Assembly (NCBI GenBank): GCA_016125335.1
Contig: WGLY01000039.1
Span: 43,716-107,715, forward strand
DNA: 64,000 nt
Source of the DNA: Frankiales bacterium
Lineage (GTDB): Bacteria > Actinomycetota > Actinomycetes > S36-B12 > CAIYMF01
Direction: 5' to 3'
The translations under genes and the position numbers were made by a program. Positions within the stretch are counted from its first letter, which is position 1; each line of letters begins with the position of its first letter. Of the stretch, positions 58,473 through 64,000 are shown piece by piece. Below the pieces are notes generated by a model, which saw nothing but the letters and a program-made list of their open reading frames with translations, did no database searches and was not told the DNA's origin.

Positions 58473-60181
58473 GCGAGCCGGGCCGCCTCGACGCGGACTA
58501 CCGCACGCAGTCCTGGGACCGGCTGCGCGCCGGGGTCGACGTGCTCGTCGTCGGCGGCGGGGTCACCGGCTGCGGCATCGCCCTCGACGCCGCGCTGCGC
58601 GGGCTCTCGGTGGGCCTGGTCGAGCAGCGCGACTTCGCCGCGGGGACGTCGAGCCGGTCGAGCAAGCTGGTGCACGGCGGCCTGCGCTACCTCGAGCAGT
58701 TCAACTTCACGCTCGTGCGCGAGGCGCTGCGCGAGCGGGCCCTGCTGCTCGACCACCTCGCGCCGCACCTCGTGACCCCGCTGCCGTTCCTCTACCCGCT
58801 GGCGCACCGCATCTGGGAGCGGCCGTACGTCGGCGCGGGCCTCACGCTCTACGACACGCTCGGCGGCCTGGTGCCGTCGCTCCCCCGCCACAGCCACCTG
58901 TCCAAGTCCGCCGCGCTGCGCGCCTTCCCGTCGCTGCGCGAGGAGACTCTCGCCGGGGCCATCCGCTACCACGACGCGCAGGTCGACGACGCCCGGCACA
59001 CCCTCGAGCTGGCCCGCACCGCCGCCGCGCACGGCGCCTCGCTCGTCGCCGGGGCCCGGGTCGTCGGGTTCGCCCGCGAGGGCGAGCGCGTCGTGGGCGC
59101 GCAGGTCCTCGACGCCACCACGGGGCAGTCGCACGACGTGCCCGCCACGGTGGTCGTCAACGCCACCGGCGTGTGGGCCGGCATCACCGAGCAGCTGGCC
59201 GGCGTCGAGCAGCCGATCCGGATGCGGCCGAGCAAGGGCGTGCACATCGTGGTGCCCGGCGACCGGATCGACGCGTCCGTCGCCCTCATCACCAGGACGC
59301 GCACGTCGGTGCTGTTCGTCCTGCCGTGGGGGCGGTCCTGGGTGATCGGCACCACCGACACCACGTGGCACCACGGCCTCTCGCACCCCTCCGCGACGCA
59401 CGCCGACATCTCCTACCTGCTCGAGCAGGCCAACGCCGCGCTCACCTCCGGGCTCACCGAGGACGACGTCATCGGGCTCTACGCCGGGCTGCGCCCCCTG
59501 GTCGACACCGAGGGGCTGGCGGAGTCGGAGATCTCGCGCGAGCACACCGTGCGCTCCCCTCTGCGCGGCCTGGTGACGATCACCGGCGGCAAGTACACGA
59601 CGTACCGCGTCATGGCCGAGGACGCCGTCGACGCGTGCGGCGAGGACCTCTTCCCCGGCCGGCCGGACCTGCTCCCGCCCTCGCGCAGCGCGGAGGTCCC
59701 CCTGCTCGGGGCGTGCGAGCCCGAGACGCTGCTCGCCGAGCTCGCCGGCTGGCCCGGCACGGAGAACATCGACGCCGCCCACCTCGACCGGCTCGCGCAC
59801 CGCTACGGCCGGCTGCTGCCGGAGCTGCTGCTCCACGTCGACGAGGAGCCCGAGCTCGCGCGGGAGGTGCCCGGAGGCGCCGGCACGCTGGCGGTCGAGA
59901 TCGTGCACGCGGCCAGCCACGAGGGCGCGCTGCACATCGAGGACGTGCTCACGCGTCGCACCCGGCTCTACCTCGAGGCGGGCGACCGCGGTCTCGGCGC
60001 GGCGCCGCACGCGGCCCGGCTCATGGGCGACGTGCTGGGCTGGGACGACGCGACCCGCGAGCGCGAGGTGGCCCGCTACCGGCAGCGCGTGGAGGCCGAG
60101 CTCGAGGCGCAGGCGGCCCCGGACGACGACGCCGCGGCGGCGATCCGCGAGCGGGTGACCGACCCGCGCGTCCCGGGATGA
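58469..60181 (+). CDS. glpD: Glycerol-3-phosphate dehydrogenase (FAD, respiratory)
   Basis: Oxidises sn-glycerol-3-phosphate to dihydroxyacetone phosphate, passing electrons to quinone. It is a 570-residue protein. The FAD-binding start is VLVVGGGVTGCGIALDAALR. The GlpD family motif is GTSSRSSKLVHGGLRYLEQF, followed by MRPSKGVHIVVP, WVIGTTDTTWH and ITGGKYTTYRVMAEDAVD. The C-terminal helical domain is typical. ATG overlaps the galK stop. Its place in a galactose operon is unusual and suggests that the substrate of the locus also yields glycerol-phosphate. No glycerol kinase is present in the window. Confidence 0.94.
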
Positions 60182-60226
60182 CCGGCCTGCCCGGCCCCCG
60201 GCGCTGCGGACGGCCGGGCAAGCCGG
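60182..60226 (+). terminator. 15-nt inverted repeat between glpD and the epimerase gene
   Basis: CCGGCCTGCCCGGCC (60182-60196) pairs with GGCCGGGCAAGCCGG (60212-60226), one mismatch, 15-nt loop. It starts directly after the glpD stop. It may attenuate transcription into the last gene of the operon. Confidence 0.5.
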
Positions 60227-60248
60227 CTCTGCTGCGGCGGCGGGCCCG

Positions 60249-61472
60249 GTGAGCCTGCTCGACCCCTCCTCGGCGGCGGGCGCGGCGCACGCGCTGTGGC
60301 GCGCGGCCGAGGCCCGGCGCCTCCTCGGCTGGGCGGCCGGATCCGCCCATCCCGCGGGGGGTTTCGGCTGGCGCACCCGCGACGGCGGCCTCGACCCCTC
60401 GCGCGGGCGGCCCCTGTGGATCGCGTGCCGCATGGTGCACTGCCTGGCGCTGGGCGCGATGCTCGGCCGCGAGGACGACCGCGAGGCGGCCCGCGCCGGC
60501 ACCGCTGCGCTGCTCGACATCTACCGCGACCAGGAGCACGGCGGGTGGGTCGGCGACCTCGACTCCCCCGGCGGCCGCAAAGAGGCCTACGGGCACGCCT
60601 TCGTGGTTCTCGCGGCGTCGACCGCGTCGGTGGCCGGGGTCCCGCGCGCCCACGTCCTGCTCGAGGCGGCGCTGGGCACCGTGCTCGACCGCTTCTGGGA
60701 CGAGGACGCGCAGATGCCGTACGAGTCCTACGCCGCCGGCTTCACCGACCGCGAGGACTACCGCGGCGGCAACGCGGCCATGCACCTCGTCGAGGCGTTC
60801 CTGGCGGCAGCGGACGCCACCGGCGACACGGCCTGGCGCGACCGGGCGACGGCGGTGTGCACGCGGATGCTCGAGGCCGCCCGCGCGGCGTCCTGGCGGG
60901 TGCCCGAGCACTTCGACGCCCGGTGGCGCGTGCTGCCGGACTACAACCGCGACGTCCCTCGGCACCCGTTCCGGCCGTTCGGCGTCACGCCCGGGCACGC
61001 GTTCGAGTGGTCGCGCCTGGTGCTCACCCTCGGCGCGTGCCACGACGTGCCCGCGTGGTTCGGCCCGGCAGCCCGCGAGCTCGCGGCCGTCGCCTGGCGC
61101 GACGCGTGGGACGAGGCGCAGGGCGGGCTCGTCTACACGACCGACCTCGACGGGACCCCGGTGGTGCGCGAGCGATTCCACTGGGTGGTGTGCGAGGCGA
61201 TGGGCGCCGCGTGGGCGCTGCACCGCAGCACCGCGGACGCGACGTGGGCCGGGCGCTACGAGCAGCTCGCGGAGTTCGTCCACCGGCACCTGCTCGACCC
61301 CGCGCGCCCCGGCGCCTGGTGGCACGAGCTCGACGCCGGCAACCACCCGTCCGAGCGCACGTGGGCCGGCGCCCCCGACGTCTACCACGCGCTCCAGGCG
61401 GTGCTGCTGCCCGGGCTGCCCCTGGCACCCGGGCTCGCCCGGGCCGTGGGCACGCCGGCGTCGAGCGGCTGA
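60249..61472 (+). CDS. AGE-family epimerase/isomerase
   Basis: A 407-residue (alpha/alpha)6-barrel enzyme of the N-acylglucosamine 2-epimerase/mannose isomerase/cellobiose 2-epimerase superfamily. Catalytic-type histidines are visible in KEAYGHAFVVLAAS, DYRGGNAAMHLVEAF, RPFGVTPGHAFEWSRLVL and RFHWVVCEAMG. The pattern is closer to YihS-like aldose-ketose isomerases (mannose or related) than to GlcNAc 2-epimerase, but this is a judgement. It could isomerise the second sugar released from the imported glycoside. It is separated from glpD by 67 bp with a hairpin. Confidence 0.88.
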   Translation: MSLLDPSSAAGAAHALWRAAEARRLLGWAAGSAHPAGGFGWRTRDGGLDPSRGRPLWIACRMVHCLALGAMLGREDDREAARAGTAALLDIYRDQEHGGWVGDLDSPGGRKEAYGHAFVVLAASTASVAGVPRAHVLLEAALGTVLDRFWDEDAQMPYESYAAGFTDREDYRGGNAAMHLVEAFLAAADATGDTAWRDRATAVCTRMLEAARAASWRVPEHFDARWRVLPDYNRDVPRHPFRPFGVTPGHAFEWSRLVLTLGACHDVPAWFGPAARELAAVAWRDAWDEAQGGLVYTTDLDGTPVVRERFHWVVCEAMGAAWALHRSTADATWAGRYEQLAEFVHRHLLDPARPGAWWHELDAGNHPSERTWAGAPDVYHALQAVLLPGLPLAPGLARAVGTPASSG

Positions 61473-61479
61473 AGCGGCC

Positions 61480-61551
61480 TCAGTCGAGGCAGAACTCGTT
61501 GCCCTCCGGGTCGGACATCACGATCCAGCCCGAGCTCATCGGCGGTGCCGG
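61480..61551 (-). pseudogene. Remnant of a VOC-family gene (C-terminus only)
   Basis: Reading the minus strand upstream of a TGA at 61480 gives MSSGWIVMSDPEGNEFCLD, the C-terminal strand and Glu motif of VOC/glyoxalase-like proteins. Nothing of the rest remains. The frame meets the exonuclease III stop codon (61552-61554) directly, so it is in frame behind that gene but not part of it. It resembles VMQDVEGNEFCLD of the intact gene at 29888. Confidence 0.75.
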
Positions 61552-62361
61552 TCAGGTGAAGGTGACGCTCAGCGGGGCGTGGTCGCTCCAGCGCTCGGCG
61601 TACGAGGCGGCCTTGCCGACCTCCGCCTTCACCGCGCGCGCCGCGAGTCCCGGCGTGGCGAGCGCGTAGTCGATGCGCCAGCCGCCGTCGGTGTCGAACC
61701 CGCGACCGCGCCACGACCACCAGGTGTAGGGGCCGGGCCCGTCGCCGCCGAGCGCCCGGCCGAGGTCGGTCCAGCCGTGGACGTCGAACCACCGGTCGAG
61801 GTAGGCCCGCTCCCCCTCCAGGAAACCCGCCTTGCCGCGGTTGCCGCGCCAGTTCTTGATGTCCACCTCGCGGTGCGCCACGTTGAGGTCGCCGCACACG
61901 ATCGCCTGCCGGCGCCGGCGCGGCCGGCCCAGGTCGACCAGGCGCGCCTCGACCGCGTCGAGGAACCGGTACTTCTCCGCCTGCCGCGGCTCGTCCGTGG
62001 CTTCGCCGGTGAACACGTAGGTGCTCGCCACGGTCAGCGGTCCCACCGCGGTGTCGACGTCCACCTCGATCCAGCGCCCCGATCCGGCGAACTCCTCCGG
62101 ACCGACGCCGGTGCGCACCGCCCGGTGCGGCGCCGTGGTGAGCACCGCGACCCCGGCCCGGCCCTTGGCCTCGGCCTCCGTGTGCGCCACGTGCAGGTGC
62201 CCGAGGCCGGCGTCGGCGAGCACCTCCGCGAACTGTTCGTCGGTCGCCCGGACCTCCTGCAGGCACAGCACGTCCGCACCGCTGGCCGCGAGCCACGCCA
62301 GGCCGCCGCGCCTCGCCGCCGCCCGCACCCCGTTGACGTTCGCGGTGACGACGGTGAGCAC
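61552..62361 (-). CDS. xth: Exodeoxyribonuclease III (AP endonuclease)
   Basis: DNA-repair nuclease of 269 residues. The exonuclease III/endonuclease/phosphatase fold has LTVVTANVNGVRAA, the metal-binding Glu in VLCLQEVRA, the catalytic core IVCGDLNVAHREVDIKNW, the loop WWSWRGRGFDTDGGWRIDYAL and the terminal RWSDHAPLSVTF. All are intact. The GTG at 62361 gives the canonical start close to the first strand. TTGGAT at 6 nt upstream is a weak leaderless -10. Longer in-frame starts add only low-complexity sequence. Confidence 0.93.
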   Translation of the reverse strand: MLTVVTANVNGVRAAARRGGLAWLAASGADVLCLQEVRATDEQFAEVLADAGLGHLHVAHTEAEAKGRAGVAVLTTAPHRAVRTGVGPEEFAGSGRWIEVDVDTAVGPLTVASTYVFTGEATDEPRQAEKYRFLDAVEARLVDLGRPRRRRQAIVCGDLNVAHREVDIKNWRGNRGKAGFLEGERAYLDRWFDVHGWTDLGRALGGDGPGPYTWWSWRGRGFDTDGGWRIDYALATPGLAARAVKAEVGKAASYAERWSDHAPLSVTFT

Positions 62362-62554
62362 GCCGCCATCCAACCAGTCCGGACCGACGCCGGACCCCGG
62401 CGGTCCCGCAGCCGCGGCGGTCATCTCGTCCCCGCCGCGACGCCCCGACCCGGGCCGCCATGCGCGAGTCAGCGTCCGCGACTCAGGCGTGCGGCGTAGC
62501 GTTGTCGACCGTGCCCGGATCCACCCGCCCGCCCGTCCCGCCGAGGAGCCCCCA

Positions 62555-62923
62555 GTGACCGACGACGCCCAGCCTGTCTCGTACGAGGGCGCCACCCTCG
62601 GCGTTCCGATGCTGTCCTCGACCGGGAAGCAGTTCGGGACCCTGGCGAAGGTGCTCGAGATCGCGTCCGAGGACCTGTTCGACGGAGTCATCGTCTCCAC
62701 GGAGCACGGTCACCGGTTCATCGACCGCGACCAGATCAGCGAGATCACCACCGAGTACATCCGGTGCACCATCGACGACACCGAAGCGGCCGCGCTGCCG
62801 GAACCGTCCGGCACGGTCGCCTTCGAGGCGGACGCGGGCTACGGCGAGGGGCGCTCGTTCCGGGAGTGGGTCCATCGGACGTTCGGCCACGGCGGCTGGC
62901 ACGCCGAGGGCAGCGGCGAGTAG
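62555..62923 (+). CDS. Small conserved protein with PRC-barrel-like start
   Basis: A 122-residue acidic protein. The first 80 residues (YEGATLGVPMLSSTGKQFGT, KVLEIASEDLFDGVIVST, HRFIDRDQISEITTEYIRC) resemble a small beta-barrel of the PRC/DUF2171 kind, found as ribosome-maturation or stress-related modules. The rest is Glu/Gly-rich and ends WVHRTFGHGGWHAEG. Function unknown. GTG at 62555 has GAGGAG 7 nt upstream. It is divergent from xth and ends at a strong terminator shared with icd. Confidence 0.78.
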   Translation: MTDDAQPVSYEGATLGVPMLSSTGKQFGTLAKVLEIASEDLFDGVIVSTEHGHRFIDRDQISEITTEYIRCTIDDTEAAALPEPSGTVAFEADAGYGEGRSFREWVHRTFGHGGWHAEGSGE

Positions 62924-62935
62924 CGCCCTGCGGAC

Positions 62936-62973
62936 CACGACGGCCCCCGGACTCGTGTCCGGGGGCCGTCGTG
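62936..62973. terminator. Perfect 17-bp bidirectional terminator hairpin
   Basis: CACGACGGCCCCCGGAC (62936-62952), loop TCGT, and its exact complement GTCCGGGGGCCGTCGTG (62957-62973). It is placed 12 bp after the small gene's stop and 13 bp from the icd stop, between convergent genes. Very stable. No T-tract. Confidence 0.8.
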
Positions 62974-62986
62974 CGGTGCGGGTGGG

Positions 62987-64000
62987 TCAGGCGCCCATCG
63001 CCGCGCGGAGGTTCTCGTCGATCGCGTCGAGGAACTCCTCGGTCGTGAGGTAGGGCGCGTCCGGCGCGATGAGCAGCGCGAGGTCCTTGGTCATCTTGCC
63101 CTGCTCCACCGTCTCGACGCAGACGCGCTCGAGCGTCTGGGCGAACTCGGTCACCTCGGGCGTGCCGTCCATCTTGCCGCGGTAGGACAGGCCCTGCGTC
63201 CAGGCGAAGATCGAGGCGATCGGGTTCGTCGAGGTCGGCTTGCCCTGCTGGTGCATGCGGTAGTGGCGGGTCACCGTGCCGTGCGCGGCCTCCGCCTCGA
63301 CGGTGCGCCCGTCGGGCGTCATGAGCACCGAGGTCATGAGCCCGAGCGAGCCGAAGCCCTGCGCGACGGTGTCGCTCTGGACGTCACCGTCGTAGTTCTT
63401 GCACGCCCAGACGTAGCCGCCCTCCCACTTGAGCGCCGCGGCGACCATGTCGTCGATGAGCCGGTGCTCGTAGGTGATGCCCGCAGCCTCGAACTCGGCC
63501 TTGAACTCGGCCTCGAACACCTCGGCGAACAGGTCCTTGAAGCGGCCGTCGTAGGCCTTGAGGATCGTGTTCTTCGTCGAGAGGTACACCGGAAGGCCGC
63601 GGTCGAGGCCGTAGCGCATCGACGCGCGCGCGAAGTCGCGGATCGAGTCGTCGAGGTTGTACATCGACATCGCCACGCCGCCGCCGGGGAAGTCGAACAC
63701 GTCGAGCTCGATGGGCTCCCCGCCGTCGGCCGGCTGGAACTTCAGCGTGAGCGAGCCGGGCCCGGGCACCTTGAGGTCGGTGGCGCGGTACTGGTCGCCG
63801 CAGGCGTGACGGCCGATGATGATCGGCTTGGTCCAGCCCGGCACCAGCCGCGGGATGTTCGAGATCACGATCGGCTCGCGGAAGATGACGCCGCCGAGGA
63901 TGTTGCGGATCGTGCCGTTCGGCGACTTCCACATCTTCTTCAGGCCGAACTCCTCGACCCGCGCCTCGTCCGGCGTGATGGTCGCGCACTTGACGCCGAC
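62987..64000 (-). CDS. icd: NADP-dependent isocitrate dehydrogenase, 5' end outside window
   Basis: TCA-cycle enzyme making 2-oxoglutarate. 337 C-terminal residues are visible, and the frame is open to the right edge. Recognisable features are [16 protein letters not shown] with the substrate Ser/Asn, [47 protein letters not shown], the metal-binding [12 protein letters not shown] and [20 protein letters not shown], and [14 protein letters not shown] for NADP. This is the eukaryotic-like homodimeric type II (about 405 aa), so about 68 residues are missing. Confidence 0.95.
   Translation of the reverse strand, partial: VGVKCATITPDEARVEEFGLKKMWKSPNGTIRNILGGVIFREPIVISNIPRLVPGWTKPIIIGRHACGDQYRATDLKVPGPGSLTLKFQPADGGEPIELDVFDFPGGGVAMSMYNLDDSIRDFARASMRYGLDRGLPVYLSTKNTILKAYDGRFKDLFAEVFEAEFKAEFEAAGITYEHRLIDDMVAAALKWEGGYVWACKNYDGDVQSDTVAQGFGSLGLMTSVLMTPDGRTVEAEAAHGTVTRHYRMHQQGKPTSTNPIASIFAWTQGLSYRGKMDGTPEVTEFAQTLERVCVETVEQGKMTKDLALLIAPDAPYLTTEEFLDAIDENLRAAMGA

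Noticed and set aside
61480..61554. Stop-codon readthrough extension of exonuclease III
   Set aside because: The in-frame tail after TGA matches VOC proteins and not exonuclease III, and the nuclease already ends at the family-typical C-terminus. A gene remnant is the simpler explanation.

Overview
The window is a very GC-rich (roughly three quarters G+C) chromosomal segment of an actinomycete. The evidence is the strong codon bias, the frequent GTG starts, the acyl-CoA carboxylase set with a small epsilon subunit, a DUF222/HNH gene, and many genes preceded by a TAnnnT hexamer exactly 6 nt before the start codon (leaderless transcripts). I cannot name the genus from sequence alone. I see no rRNA, tRNA, CRISPR array, prophage or transposase. 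Most of it reads as ordinary chromosome, with a few islands of repeats and remnants.

Layout. 1-5.2 kb (minus strand): a two-component pair (histidine kinase cut by the window edge), a GGDEF diguanylate cyclase, a class III adenylate cyclase and a PH-domain membrane protein. 5.2-15.3 kb: biotin metabolism and acyl-CoA carboxylation (birA, pccB, epsilon subunit, a second carboxyltransferase, a biotin carboxylase/BCCP fusion), with maf, an arylamine N-acetyltransferase, a PhyH dioxygenase and small genes between. 15.4-18.1 kb: two exported proteins of unknown role. 18.2-29.7 kb: a flavoprotein (lpdA type), purine nucleoside phosphorylase plus phosphopentomutase/phosphomannomutase, a PLP decarboxylase, and a deoC / aldehyde dehydrogenase / half-length aldehyde dehydrogenase / GNAT / uridine kinase operon. 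29.9-33.9 kb: single genes with their own promoters (VOC protein, HNH nuclease, threonine-dehydratase-like enzyme behind a tandem repeat, LysE exporter).

34-42.8 kb is a nucleoside salvage block: adenosine deaminase, then a minus-strand operon running from a BMP-type lipoprotein through an ABC ATPase and two permeases to cytidine deaminase, thymidine phosphorylase and a cupin. Together with punA, the phosphosugar mutase and deoC this makes a nearly complete route from imported nucleosides to central carbon. 43.0-43.4 kb holds three copies of an 89-bp hairpin repeat with an invariant 36-nt core, the most unusual feature here. 43.5-49.8 kb: an acyl-CoA mutase large subunit without a B12 domain, a D-Ala-D-Ala carboxypeptidase, a 2H phosphoesterase, trpS and a CBS/CorC membrane protein.

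49.9-61.5 kb is a galactoside locus. A carbohydrate ABC importer without its own ATPase faces a divergent operon of a GH42 beta-galactosidase, a DeoR-type regulator, galT, galK, glpD and an AGE-family epimerase. The glpD gene suggests a substrate that yields both galactose and a glycerol unit. 61.5-64 kb: an 18-residue VOC remnant, exonuclease III, a small conserved protein, a strong bidirectional terminator, and the isocitrate dehydrogenase gene running off the right edge.
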